A DNA stretch of 64,000 nt from Datisca glomerata (GCA_003255025.1 QANY01008225.1:62001-126000); one strand, 5' to 3'; positions 12,121-24,679 are shown, counted from the stretch's first letter. Translations and numbers: made by a program. The notes: a model not told the origin generated them from the letters alone.

Positions 12121-12539
12121 ATCACGTTGTTTGATATCATGTTTGAATTTTTTATATATAAGTATCATTCAATATTTCTATGTTTCGATGCAACACCAAG
12201 CGAAATAGGTAAAAGAAATGTCTATTCAAGATTTAATAGTTGATCCATTCTTAGTCTGGGCAAAGTCCATCTTGTTGTTATAGAAATGAAGTTCGCTTCG
12301 CTATTACGATTTAGCTAATGTAAGTTTCAGTATTCCATTCAATCTCTTGTTCATAATCTATATTTATATCTACACTACATTAAAGTGGTTTAAAAGGGAG
12401 AAACTTCATATTTTCCTTTTTACCTTTAAGACACCTTAAATTATCATACAAAATAGGCATTTCACCTCTTTTTCATTTATTTTATTTATATAATAAATTT
12501 TATAAATAGTTTACAAATGGAAATATTTTATAAAATTGT
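12121..12539. other. AT-rich spacer
   Basis: Between the chromovirus-like LTR and the gypsy fragment. No coding signal was seen. Confidence 0.35.
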
Positions 12540-12544
12540 AGGAA

Positions 12545-12970
12545 CATGAACAATTAGGTATTTCACCACTCCCGCTCTGGCTCCACAATGATTTGATGCA
12601 CTATCTACAAACAGAGTCCAAGTGTGCTCTCCCTTTTCCACCATTACGTAATCATGCTCCTTGGCTTCGTAAATGAATTCCGCAATGAAGTCTGCTAAGA
12701 CTTGCGCCTTTATGGCAGTGTGCGGGACATACCAATGTCATATGCCCCTAAATCTATTGCCCACTTTTCAAGTCTTCCACCTATCTCGGGGGAGTGTGGA
12801 AGACTCCTTATTGGGAATTCTGTTACCACATTTATGGTGTGTCCCTGAAAATAATGTCTGAGCTTCCTTGCAGGAACAATCATAATAAGTACCAGCTTCT
12901 CCATTTTTCTGTATCGAGCTTCTGTAGCTGCAAAACTTTTGCTTACAATATAGACTATCTTAGACATTCC
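12545..12970 (-). pseudogene. RNase H domain fragment of gypsy element
   Basis: The minus strand carries YRKMEKLVL, RKLRHYFQGHTI and GRLEKWAIDL, the connection region typical of Tat-group gypsy pol. It is followed near 12590 by WTLFVDSASN, the start of the RNase H fold. The fragment ends there. Confidence 0.7.
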
Positions 12971-13389
12971 CCTTCTATTCCGACGAGTGCCACACTGACG
13001 GTGGTTTCAGACACTGTGAGGTAAAGAGACAATTTTTTCCCTGGTAAATGTTATAACAATAGTGGAGGTGAAGCTAAATATTCTTTGATTTTTCGTAGAT
13101 CCTCTTCGAACTCTTCATCCCACTGAAATCTAAAATTCTTTCTAAATTTGGCGAAAAATGGTCTGCACTTGTCTGTTATATCAACAAGAATCTACACCGC
13201 TAACTTTCCCGTCAAGCTGTGAATCTCCCTTTTCAATTGTAGTGATTTTACTTTCATGATCGCCTTTATTTTATCTGGATTGACCTCTATCCCCATGCTA
13301 TTCACTAGATATCCTATAAATTTCCCCGCTGCCACTTTAAAGTACACTTTTCTTGATTAATTTCATGTTATATTCTCTTAGGGCAGAGA

Positions 13390-13830
13390 AAGCCTCCTTT
13401 AGGCTACCAATGTGGTCTACTCTCTTTTCTGCCTTTATGAGCATGTTGTCAATGTAGAGTTCCATCATTTTCCAATCTGCCTTTCAAAAACTTTATTGAC
13501 TAACCTTTGATACATTGCTCCTGCATTTTTCAAGCCAAATGGCAGTACGATATACAAAATATTCCAAAGTCAGTAATAAAAGACGTATTTTCTTGATCAG
13601 ATCAAAACATTTTCACATGATTATACCTAAAATAAGTATCCATGAAGATTAAGAGCTCATGCCCGGACGTGGTATCCACCATTTGATCAATCCTTGGTAA
13701 CGAGTATTCATCTTTTGGGCAAACTTTATATAGGTTTGTAAAATCCACACAGATTCTCCACTTTTCGCTCTTCTTTTTTACCATCACAACATTTTCTAGT
13801 CACTCCCGGTAGCTGACTTCTCTAATGAAC
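13390..13830 (-). pseudogene. Reverse transcriptase fragment of gypsy element
   Basis: On the minus strand the segments KWRICVDFTNL, CPKDEYSLPRIDQ and LLIFMDTYFRYN correspond to conserved blocks of gypsy reverse transcriptases. The catalytic box near 13430-13460 reads YIDNML instead of the usual Y(V/I)DDML, so one of the two metal-binding aspartates is replaced by Asn. Frameshifts separate the blocks. The copy is inactive. Confidence 0.75.
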
Positions 13831-15289
13831 CTGGCTTCGAGCAAATTCTCCATCTTTTCATTCATAGCCACTTTTCTTTCGGGAGTGAAAGATCACTTCT
13901 TCTGTTTCATGGGCTTACGAAAGGATCAACATTCAGTTTATGAAAAATTATCGATTCATCAATACTTGGAATTTTTACGGCAGTAGTGGCAAAAATATCC
14001 ACATTCTTCCTGAAAAACTCCGCAGCCTTTTCTGTTCAGTCAGTCCTGCTCCCATTAATGTCATCTTTCCATTTCCCAGATCTATAGGTTCGGTTTCACT
14101 CTCGGCTTCGTACCTTGGATTGCTCTCGCCTGTTTCATCCTCATTTAGTTGATATTATTCAACTTTTTCTTTCTCGTTCTCAAGAACGGGGAAGCCATTC
14201 TTTCTCACAGAATCAAGTGCCGAGAGTGTGCAACATCTAGCCTACACTTGATTCCCTATAATGGTTTGTACCCCGTCTGGTGATGGATATTTGAAGTTTT
14301 GGTAGTAGGTTGACAGGAAGCTCTAATCTTGTGATTCCATGTCCTCCCTAGAATTGCGTTATAGGGCTATTGTGTGTCAATGACCACAAAATCAGTGATG
14401 TGGTTGAATGAGTTCACCCGCACCAGAAGTTATAAAATCCCTTCTGTATACGTTATGGTTTCGTTGAACATAATGAGTGGGTTTCTCGCACCACGCAGCT
14501 TCGTGGCATCTATGGTCATCTTCTTAAGTGTTGAGCGATGGAGTATATTAACCGCACTTCCGTCATCAGTCAAAACTCTCTATAGCAAACAGTTCCTGAT
14601 TTGAATGATGATCACCAGTACGTCATTATGTCTGTTGTGCCTACCACTTTTCTCATACAAATAATCAATATTCTTCCATTTGTTTCCCCTAGGTCATCAT
14701 TCACTTTGAGAGCTAGCTTTTTGCAATAGATCTTCCTTTCTTTCCTCGTTGTACTCTCTGAGTCTATTAAGGAAATAATTGTATCCACTATCTTCAGTGG
14801 TTCCTTTTCCTTAGGGCATTCCTCATTTCTGTCCCTCCTTGGTTGGTCTCGTCTCAGGACAAACTCCTTCAAATGTCATTCATGAAAAAGTTTCTCATGT
14901 AGTCCTTCAGTTGGTAGCAACCTTGGTTTCATGGCGTGCACTTCGATGATAATGGCAATACTTGTCCTTATCTCTCTGACCTGGCTCCTTCATAATCGGA
15001 TGGGGCCGTCTTAGCCATGGTTTATCATTGATAACCTCAAGAATTCAGTTTATTGAGATTATCAGTGGTCTGTAGACCTTGTCCCTTGGATGGACTCCTC
15101 CAACTAGTCTTGGCCTTTTTTTGAAGTTACCCCGCTTCTCTTCCGTCTTCTTTTCTGAACGTTCGGCTCCAGACTTCCCTATTCTCATGCTACTGTCATC
15201 CTTACGCTACACTGGATTCTGTTGCTCAATCAGCTTCTGAACACTTTTTCTCTCTTCCTCCAGGGGTATGTATGTTTGCCCCCTAAGGA

Positions 15290-15700
15290 AAGTTTCTGCC
15301 ATCGTGAGGGGTTTATTCTTGTGCCATCGTGAGGGGTTTATTCTTGGATAGATCCTCAAACAGTTGGGAGTTGGGATCTAAACCGCATCTGAATGCCAAT
15401 CCTGCCATACGATCATCATAATTTTCACTTTCACCATTTCATCCTTGAAGCGATGGGTGTAATCTTGTAAAAATTCTCCTTTTTTAATTGTGATCATCAA
15501 AAGGTACTCTGAATCTTCCATCATCATCCGGTAGGTGGAATACGGCTCTAGGAAAACAAAAAATATTAGCAAAACTATCAATTGAGCAAGGGGGTAGAGA
15601 ATGATACAACTTTAATGTGTTCTCGTCCATACTAGTTGGGAACATCTGACACATCAGTTGATCCTCATGTTGATGAAGCGCCATTACTGGCTTGAGACGT
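15290..15700 (-). pseudogene. gag fragment of gypsy element
   Basis: The minus-strand reading contains the conserved gag pattern around HQHEDQLMCQMFPTS and a following FKDEMVKV segment, in two overlapping frames, so at least one frameshift is present. The counterpart in the larger element (about 24.7-25.1 kb) shares YQHEDELM and FKDEMAKV. Gag forms the virus-like particle of the retrotransposon. This copy cannot make a complete protein. Confidence 0.65.
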
Positions 15701-15770
15701 CAGAGATGGTGCATAAAATCTGACTTTCCTTCATAACACTTGAACTTGCGGACCTATCTCTTATTTTATA

Positions 15771-16576
15771 ATGAAGAAATGAAATGCATATACTTAAATT
15801 CTTTTTATGCATTCACATAGTTAATAAATCAATAAAATAAACTTAGAGTTATCAAGTACAGCACTACTAGTATTATTAAAGTGTTTTTAAGTTACATGAT
15901 AGTAAATAAGGAGGAATGGTACTGAAGGTGACGTGACCGGAAATCTTTGGACCGTATGAGGAGTGATAATCTGACGCAGTCTCCATCCGCTGAAGGTGGC
16001 CGCCAGCTCGGAATTACTACTAATTATTTAATATTATATATAACTTTCTGATCAAATATGTGATAGATAACTCTTGGGTTATATTATAGGATATGTTTTT
16101 CAATTCGTTCAATATTTTTAATTGTCAAATACAATTTTGGAAAATACTTTAAGCCACCTCGTAATTACAATGAATCAGCACTTCTTCCAAAAACATTATA
16201 AATAATAAGTTAAAAAAGGGACTGCAGTGTGGCGAGGGTTACTTTGCTATTACTGTAGTTTTTTAAAGGTAATTCTAGATTGTTTAACTTTTAAATTAAT
16301 AAATTATATGTCAATCATGTTATAGATTAATATTTTTAAGTTTATTAAAATATTTTAAAATATTAATTTATAAATGAGAGACAGATCACTTGATCATTTA
16401 AAATTTAATCATTTATTTGATCATTCTAGAATTATTTCATTTTATAGTATTGTTGTCAAATAGGGCGTGAGAATAATTAATCAATTTACAACTTATATAG
16501 AAACTGATGTTGGTAAAAATTAGAATTATTTTGACAAAAAAAATAGAAATGATAATTAATTACAAAAATATGTGAA
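15771..16576. other. AT-rich spacer between two gypsy elements
   Basis: No coding signal. It contains a short GC-richer patch at about 15915-16010 that I cannot assign. Confidence 0.35.
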
Positions 16577-16938
16577 TGTAAAGCATTTTTCCGAAACAGA
16601 AAAAACTACGACGAAAGTTATTCTAATAATTATAAGAGAGAGAAGGAGAAACAATAAACTCAAACATAGAAGTTTATTTGTATTCGAATGAATTTCAGAG
16701 TTGTACATCTTTGTATTTATAAATGAAAATGATAACTAAGTGGTAATAAATCATCATTTTCCATTACAAGCCTTGCGGAACGGAATAAGATATCAACCTC
16801 ACCGTTTCAAGGGAATATTTCTCTTTGTGATCCCTTTTGTAACCGTCATACAGATATAACGGCTCTCATTTCATCATATTCCTAGATTAAATATTTGGTC
16901 CAGATTTACCACGTGTAAGATTGGGTTTTGGTTGTTCA
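16577..16938 (-). repeat. LTR (3' LTR in element orientation)
   Basis: Starts tgtaaagcattttt and ends ggttttggttgttca on the plus strand. It shares gtattcgaatgaatttcaga and ccacgtgtaagatt with the right copy. The C-rich run just to its right is the complement of the polypurine tract. Confidence 0.85.
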
Positions 16939-17539
16939 TTATCCCCCATTAAACTCGATGATATTTCTTCGATGTATAATGATTGCTTCTTTTTTTCAGA
17001 CTTTACGTCTTCCTGTAGTTCATTTTCACGCGCTTCTCGGTGTACATGCAACGTAATTTTTCAGGCAGCCTTTTGATAGGTCGTTGTCATCTCAACATCA
17101 GTCGTCGATGCTTACCTCTTTTCTTCTAACCTTATATCTTCCCATTGCTCGTTCTCACGTGCTTTTTGGGAACACACGACGCAATTTTTCAAGCTACTTT
17201 TGGCAGACTATGCCTACATTTTTTTCCTATTGTCAGTACCCTTTTTATTAGTCGTCGCGATCATCTGTTTCCTTCACGCCTTTTCAATAAGTCTTTTCAC
17301 ACTTAGGCGTATTTTCATTGTTCCCTTTTATATTTCTAGAATGGATTGGAGTCTTGTTTCGTGTATGTGGCTTATTTAAAGCCTTTGCCTTCATTCTTTC
17401 TTCCTTTCTCACTTCACGTCTTGTAAGTTTATCCATTCTCCTTCTTTTTCTTCGTATTTCTCTCCATTTTTTAGAAATATAGAGGTAGGAAACATATTCT
17501 GCCCCATTATTCCTTTAGGATTGAACCAAAGTTTAGGAG

Positions 17540-19375
17540 TTCATGACCATCTACCAAGATGCATTTCCTCCCGATGTCACTGTTCCCTATGGGAGAGTGG
17601 GGCATCGGGTGTTCCATGTAGGCCACCTTGGAAGATCACCATTCACCACATGTATATAGCCCTAGGTTTCAGATTTTTCGTTTCCTAACTCTTCCAAGAA
17701 TTCTTTTCTCATTAGCATTTAGCTCATTCTCAATTCACTCCAAACTCATATAGGATCGATCTCTAACTCGAAATGATGAATGGGAGATACAACCTAGGTT
17801 CAGGTTTGACCGAGCTTCAGTATACTTACATAGTAAAATCTTGAAAGGAAAGTTACTTGGCCCCCAAACTAAACAAAAGAGGGCCGCTCATAAGAGAGCT
17901 CTCTAAAGGGGTTAAACATCGACGAGAATTGGAGCGGTGATGGTTGCTGGATTATTCCCAAAAGATGGGAAGTTTTCTGTAAGTTCCTGGCCTGAGCTCA
18001 TTTCCATTTCTTTTTCTTTTCACTTTTTTTACTATTTTCATTTATTGACATCTTTTTTCCTTTGCGCGATCTCGATAAGTGAGCCAACACAAAGTCATTT
18101 CTGATAAGGGCGCTTAACGAATGGGTAGCAGCCACTTTTCGTTGCCCATAAAGAAGGTGGTACCAACTCCTTGATCCTATAAGGGAAGTCAACGTTGCAT
18201 AAGTGCATGCTCATGTTGATTCGACATCGACTCCTGCTTCACCAGCTTTTCTTCTGAGAGGTATCCCAATTCTCCCTTTCTATTTTGATTCTCCCTGTTT
18301 CCCTACTATCTCAAGTTCTTCTAAGTCGAAAGACTCAGAAGAAGAAGAAGCTCCCCTTCAGAGAAGGACTCGTGAGACTGCCGCAGATATGACAAAGTGG
18401 CTTCATGCCATGCTGGGTGAGATTGGCAGGAAGAATGTCTTCCCGAGAATGGATATTTCCAGTTCTTCCCAAGCTCCTCCTGCTCCCACCATCTACAGTG
18501 AAGGCGGTTCTTCTCTTTCTGCCACTCTTCCTCCTCCACCGCCTGCTTAATGGAAAATGGCCCCCGTTCCTGATCCTCAAGAAAATGTTGAGGAATTCAT
18601 TCCTTGGGCGTTGAGGTGCTTCGCTGCTGTACCTCCCATTCCAGCCTCCGTGAGCTTCTTGAATGATGCCCAAGCTACCCACATAGATTCCCGGGGGATC
18701 ATACGTGACGCGGATACCAAAATGACCTGCAACATGAACATTGGCGAGCTCATCAGCTCATTAAGCCATGACTTAATCACGGTAAGTACTTTTATCCTTT
18801 TTCCCATTTACTCATACTTGCATATTTTTGCTTTTTTTGTCAAAAGCATATTTTTGCTTAACTTTCAAATTTTCCCGTTTCCACATGCATGCATGTTTTT
18901 TACTTGTCTTCTATTCTTTCCAGGCTGTTATCCATCATAATTCCCTTCATAAGTATCATATACTCCATCAACATGCTATGATTGGCTTCCGTGCGGAGCA
19001 TACTGAGAGATATGGCCTTGTCTCCGGGCTCCAGGCTAAAATGGGCAGCTGAAGAGTACCGAGGATGAGCTACGGGAATCCATGAAGAATCAATCCCAAG
19101 AAGTTATCATTCTAAAGGTGGAGAACTTCAAGCTTAAGGAGTCTCTAAAGGAAGTTGAACTTACTTAGATGCAAGCGGTAGAGGAGAAGGAGAAAGATGT
19201 GGAGGTTGAGTTCCAAGCAGCCTTCGACGAAGTTGGACATGCCATCTACAGTTTGGGATACAGAGATGGTTTGGCCAAGATCCCTCCCAGGAAGCCTATT
19301 TCTGATTTTCCTCCTATCCCATCTCCCCCGAGGCTGATCCCGTTGAGGATCTCCAAGCTAAAATCAACGGTTTAA
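17540..19375 (+). pseudogene. Antisense ORF of the Tat-like element, spliced and decayed
   Basis: Sense to the plus strand, opposite to gag-pol. The clearest part reads from about 18203 to 18781 with one stop at 18548-18550, through a Ser/Pro/Glu-rich stretch (SSSSKSKDSEEEEAP) and WLHAMLGEIG. A consensus donor (acg|gtaagt, 18781/18782) and acceptor (ttccag, ending 18923) bracket a 142-base intron, after which the frame resumes with AVIHHNSLHK. A frameshift near 19040 and a stop at 19166 interrupt the remainder, which is rich in Glu, Lys and Leu (LKVENFKLKESLKEVEL) and probably coiled coil. Upstream to about 17540 are weaker open segments. The function of such antisense ORFs is not established; I do not assign one. 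It is not expected to yield a full protein here. Confidence 0.6.
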
Positions 19376-19734
19376 CTAAGGATCCCGCTGCCAACCTCTC
19401 GTTGATGATGTTGCTACAAATCATCCTGCTGAAGACATTGCCGCAGATGCAACCATTGTCATTTCCTAATTTTTGTAACTTTTGTATCTTTTTTGTAGTT
19501 TTCCTTTCTGCACTTTCCTTTTTTGTACTTTTCTGTTAAATTTACTTTCCTTTTAATAATAAGAACTTTCCTTTTCTTCACGATTTAACAATTTTTCCTC
19601 CCTCTTTTTCTGAGAAGCTCTTTTTCCGTTGTGTTCATACCTTGCAATTTACTAAATGAATTTTTCTTCCATTCACAGCGACTTACATTTTTGTCGTCAA
19701 TTTCCCTTGGTGAATGACTACTCATCGTAATATT

Positions 19735-20325
19735 GTCTATTCTCAAAGGCTAAGTCTCTTTCATTTCAGTTTCCTTTTTAGAACTGTTACTCTTTGTAGC
19801 TAGTCCATTCTCAAGGAGTTAGGCTCATTGTAGAACCATGACTCCAGTTTCCTTTAGAGAATAATTGCCCATTGTAGTGTAGTTCATTCTCAAAGACTTA
19901 GGCTCATTGTAGAACCATGACCCCAGTTTTCTTTAGAGAATGGCTGCCAATTGTAGTGCAGTCTGTTCTAGAGGACTTAGGCTCATTGTAGAACCATGGC
20001 TTGATTTCCTTTAGAGAACGGCTGCCAATTGTAATGCAGTCCATTCTTGAGGATTGAGGCTCATTGTAGAACCATGGCCCCTGATTTTCTTTAGAGAATG
20101 ACTGCCCATTGTAGTGCAGTCCGTTTTCAGGGACTTACGCTTATTGTAGAACCATGGTCCTAGTTTCCTTTAGAGAAATACTGCCTATTAGTCCGGTCCT
20201 TTTTCAAGGACTTAGGCTTATTATAGTACCATGGCCCCAGTTTCCTTTAGAGAATTATTACACATTATAGTGCAGTCCATTATCAAGGACTTAGGCTCAT
20301 TATAGAATCATGACCCCAATTTTCG
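19735..20325. repeat. Seven-copy tandem repeat, about 76-81 bp period
   Basis: The unit contains ttaggctcattgtagaacca, then tggccccagtttcctttaga, then a cagtccattctcaaggac block. Copies of the first motif begin near 19821, 19901, 19977, 20058, 20130, 20209 and 20290. It lies between the antisense ORF and integrase, the hypervariable 3' region of Tat/Ogre-type elements. A related minisatellite occurs at 39.2-39.7 kb. Confidence 0.85.
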
Positions 20326-20439
20326 TTTGTTACTTACTGAAAGGGAGGGAGAGAGGGTTGACACCAAGAATTTTTACCTGGAAAACCTTGCAGAAAAAAA
20401 AACTATGGAAAAATATTCACTATAATAAATTTACTTGTC

Positions 20440-21480
20440 AGACAAAGTACTTTTAAGATGTGCAGCGTTCCAAGGTTTGTCTAAGTCTTGCCCATCTTCC
20501 GTCATCAGATGATAACATCTACTGCCTCCAATGTATGACCTTTCCTAATTTGGTCCCAACTTTCCTTCTATATGAAAATTTTCTTCAGCACTAGATCTCC
20601 TTTATGGATTCCTTAAGTTCTCCTTCTCTGGTTGTGGTTGGCCATTTGAATTAATGTTGTTTCTCTATTTTCGTCCAAAAGGTCTAGATTCTCTTTCCTC
20701 AAATTCTTATTCTGCAGTTCGCTCAGGCTTGATTTCATAGTTGGGCTTCCAATCTCAATGAGTATTATTCTTATGTTCCGTATGCCAAAGCGAATAGGTT
20801 TTCACCCATTGACTCTCTGGGAACAATGTACGCCCATAGTACTGCTGGTAGCTCTTCCACCCATATACTTTTAGCTGAAAATAGCTACTTTTTCAAACTT
20901 TCCAATATGATCTGATTCGATCTTTTTGCTCGGCCATTTCCTTACGGGTAGTATGATGTAGAAAATCGGTTGATAATTTTTAAGCACTGCAGAAAGCTTT
21001 AACTATCTTCCCTGTGAATTGGAGCTTGTTGTCCGAGGTGAGTACTCATGAGATTTCATACCTGTATATTATGTTTTTCCACAAGAACCCGAATATTTAT
21101 GTATGCTTTAACTTTAATACACTTCATAAAGTAGTCCGTTGCGACCAACATAAAGCATTTCTGAGCATGTGCCATAGGAAGCGATCCTACAATATCTAGG
21201 ACCCATTGCATGAATGACCACAGACTTGTCACCGTGTTGAGCTCTCCAGGTGTCATTTTCAGCACGAGAGTAAAGCGTTGGCACTTGTCATAGCTTTTTG
21301 GATATAAATTGGCATCCTGATGTATCTTGGGCCAAAAGTATCCCTCATTCAATATTTTGTGCACCAATGATCTTCCTCTTATATGATTTTCGCATACACC
21401 TTCGTGGATTTTTGCCAGCACATACTGGGCATCTTTCTCTTTCAGGCATTTTAGATATGGACCTAAAATAGACCTTTTAT
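20440..21480 (-). pseudogene. Integrase domain of the Tat-like element
   Basis: The zinc-finger part is visible as LAKIHEGVCENH with FWPKIHQD and SYDKCQRF; the first Cys of the CxxC pair is replaced by Ser. The catalytic core includes VLDIVGSLP and LVATDYF. The longest uninterrupted part is 21056-21421; several stops follow. Integrase would insert the cDNA copy into the host genome. This copy is broken. Confidence 0.75.
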
Positions 21481-21999
21481 ATTATGTCTCGTTGATTGAA
21501 CAATAATAGCACTTTGTTGCTGAATATTTCTTCCCAAATGTTTATCTTCTGGTAGTTCTCCTTTTGCTAGGTAAAGGATTAAATCATCATGCGTGCTAGG
21601 CTCCACCTCGACTTCTACGTCCAGTTTTACAATGAGAATATTGTACCTGGCTCCTTGAGAAATTCAACCAGCACGTTTCTTTTATAGGGGAGTTGTAGCG
21701 ATGATCCTAAGTTTGCTAACGAATCTGTGTGACATTTCAATTCTTGGTATCCAGTGGATCTCGTAGTTCTTTAACAGATCCAAGAGACCTTTAGCCCGCT
21801 GCAAATATTCTATCATCCATGTTTCATGATTAACATGGAAACATAAAATATTTTTACCTTTGTTACCTCGAGTTCTAGTAGCATCCTGACTCTAGGCTTC
21901 ATATTCTGCTTCATTGTTTGATGCATTATATCCAAAAGAGATGGAGTGCTCACGAGTTTTCCAAATGGAGTCTACACCACTATTCCCACACCAATTTCT

Positions 22000-22653
22000 T
22001 TGTTATTGGAGGCCCAATCAACGAACAGTTTCTAAGATACGCTCTCTATTTCTGTTTGAAATCCTTTATTTCCATCTTCTTCATTGTGAGTAAAGTCTAC
22101 TAAGAAGTCAGTCAATACTTGTCATTTGATCGACACTCTTGGCTCATATTAGATTTCATATTGACCAAGTTCAATTGCCCACATTTCTATTCTTCCGCTT
22201 ACGTCATGTGAGTGGAACACAATTCTGACAGGCGAGTCTGTTAACACATTTATGCTGTGAGCCTGAAAGTAAGGCCTCAACTTCCTTGCCGTAACTACAA
22301 TGACCGATACCAATTTTTCCATCCTTTTATATCTGACTTCAGCTACTAACTCTTACTTATGAAGTAAATGGAATTTTACTTCCCGTCTTCCTTCTTGATT
22401 AGAATGACACTCAACGTCATTTGCGAGACTGCCAGCTACCAATGGAATTCTTCTTTAGTTTTATGAAGAATGGCTTACACTTGTCCGTTGACCTTGAAAG
22501 AAATATGTTCAGAGCTGCTAATTTTCTCGTTAGGCTTTGCACTTCCTTACGGGTTTTGGGGGATTTCATCTTTATGATGGCTTTTACTTGATCTAGGTTG
22601 ATTTCAATTCCCCACTCTGTTACTAAGTGCCACAAAAATTTTTCCGCTGCCAC
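22000..22653 (-). pseudogene. RNase H and connection region of the Tat-like element
   Basis: Segments VKAIIKMKSPKTRKEVQSL and LNIFLSRSTDKCKPFF belong to the thumb/connection region, and FGYNASNNEAEYEA near 21930 belongs to RNase H. Stops interrupt the frame in several places. Confidence 0.7.
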
Positions 22654-22659
22654 TCCAAA

Positions 22660-23250
22660 AGTGCATTTTTTTCGGTTAAGTTACATGGAGCTTTTCCTCA
22701 AGATTGAAAAGGGCTTCCGTTTGGTACTTTTAACCAACATATCGTCCACATAAACTTTGATCATTCTTCTGTTTTGCTAGAGAAAGATCTTGTTCACAAG
22801 CCTCTAGTAAGTTGCACCTATATTGTTCAAGCCAAAGCGCATTACTTTATAACAGAAAATATCTTGTTCAGTGATAAATGAAGTCTTTTGTTAATCATGT
22901 TGAAATATTGGCACCTGATTATACTCTGAATAGGCATCCATGAAGCTGAGGAATTCATGTCATGAGGTTGCATCCACTATCTGGTTTATCTTTGACAACT
23001 AACAATCATCTTTTGGGTAGACTTTATTTAGATCAGTGAAATCAACACAAATACTCCATTTTCTGTTCTTCGTTTTGACCATAACTACGTTCGCAAGACA
23101 TTCTAGGTAGTCTACCTCCCGGATGAAGTCAGCTCTTAAAATCTTTTCTACTTCTTCTTTGATTGGTGCATTCCGTTCTAGGGTGGAGCTTCTTTTTCGT
23201 TGTTTCACTAGCTTCACAGTGGGATCCATATTCGACTTAGACATATTATA
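22660..23250 (-). pseudogene. Reverse transcriptase domain of the Tat-like element
   Basis: The blocks KWSICVDFTDLNKVYPKDD (22999-23060) and KVYVDDMLV (near 22740-22765) mark the palm domain; the YVDD catalytic box is intact here, unlike in the neighbouring fragment. Between the blocks the frame is broken by stops and shifts, so the domain is not expressed intact. Confidence 0.75.
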
Positions 23251-23609
23251 TCTTCTGGAATACCTGGCATTTCTGGTGCCGTACTCGCGAAAATGTCTCT
23301 GTTCTTCTGCAGAAAGTCTTTCAACCTTTCATTTTCGCTTATTCAAGTTGGACCCTGATGTTGGTTGTCTTTTGAGTTCTTTCCTCGAGGTACACATGTT
23401 CAGTGACTTCTCCCGCTTCATACCACGGGTTGGATGGGCCATCTTGCACGTCCTCCATTGATTGTTATTGTACATTTGCCTCCACTTTCTACCATCTAGC
23501 TTATTTTCTGTTGTCGTTCGTCTGGCAGACTCTAGTGCTGTTATGACATAGATGCGAGCTGCAACTTGATATTCCTTTATCAATTTTATCCCTTCCTGAG
23601 ATGGATATT

Positions 23610-24160
23610 TCAGTACCTGATAATAGTGGAAGGGACGGCCTTTATTTTGTGCAACCATGTCCTTCCTAAGATTGCATTGTATGAGGACAAAGTGTCCAGA
23701 ACTACAAACTTCATCAAATGATTGAATGCCTCAGCATTAACCGAGAGAATTATTATTCCTTTAGAGTAGCTTATTGTCCTGTTAAAACCTATCAACGGCT
23801 ATGGCATGCCTTGCATTTTTTATCTTCCATGGACATTTTTCCAAGGGTTAATTGATGTAGGATGTTGTCGACACTCCCATCATCGATGAACACCCTCCCC
23901 AGCAGGCAGTTTCAAACTTGAATTGTTATGACCAAAACATCATTGTGTTGTCCGTTGCTCTCTTCCAAATCTAGTTCATTGAAGATCAACGATAGATGTC
24001 TATTGTCACTCGATGTACTACCTTTCTCCCAGCGTCCCTCCAGTATGGGCTTTTTGCAGTACATCTTTCTTTCTTTTTTAGTGGTTCCCTCTTACTTAGT
24101 CAATGCGATTATGGTGTCCACAATCCTGAGTAGTTGCTTCCCTTTGTCCTAGACTTCATT
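23610..24160 (-). pseudogene. Protease region of the Tat-like element
   Basis: The segment FVVLDTLSSYNAILGRTWLH (23650-23710) is the conserved C-terminal part of the aspartic protease region of gypsy elements. Upstream are the KKERKMYCK and LEESNGQHNDVLV segments that also occur in the fragment at 14.6-14.9 kb. I could not point to the active-site Asp triad. Confidence 0.6.
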
Positions 24161-24679
24161 TTTCATTTCTCGCTTTTGCCCATCCTTCTAGACATACTAT
24201 TGGAGGTATTAGTCATTGATCAGTTCCTCAATGTAATCCTTTAATTAGAACCAGTCTCGTGTAGTACATGTTGCATTTGTAAAAGGAGCAGTACTTCTCC
24301 TTGTCTTTGTAGCTTGACTCTTTCATCAACAGGGATGGTCTCTTCAACCACGGCTTATTCTTGATCACCTCAAGAATTTGATTTACAAACATGGTGATAG
24401 GCGTATAGGTTATGTCTCTAGGATGAATTCCATCCGTGGATCTTCCCATACTTTTAGCCTTTTCCCGTTTACTCTATTCTCGTCCATCATAATTTCTTTT
24501 CGACATTCATATTCTCTTCTTTCTCGTATTGGAGTTATGGTTTCCTTACGCTGTTCTTTTGTCAATTGATCCGTCAACTTCATCATGCTCTTCTTTTCTT
24601 CTTCCAATGTGATGTAAGTTTGTGCCCGTCGGAATGTTTCCATCATGGAAAGTGGTTTCACCTTTGAAAAATCTTCAAA

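Larger units (their letters stand above)
12540..15770 (-). mobile_element. Ty3/gypsy element fragment, Tat-like (gag to RNase H), no LTRs
   Basis: Minus-strand order from right to left is gag, protease linker, reverse transcriptase and RNase H, and homology ends inside RNase H near 12545. The same domains in the same order occur in the element at 16.6-26.0 kb, so the two are relatives. No flanking LTR or integrase was found, so the copy is truncated at both ends. It has numerous stops and frameshifts and a 25-base tandem duplication at 15297-15346. Confidence 0.75.

Noticed and set aside
17998..18192. Minus-strand open frame near the antisense ORF
   Set aside because: It is lysine-rich low-complexity translation opposite the plus-strand ORF, with no gag-pol similarity.
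19735..20325. CRISPR-like array of regular repeats
   Set aside because: The repeats are contiguous tandem units without unique spacers, in a plant retrotransposon.
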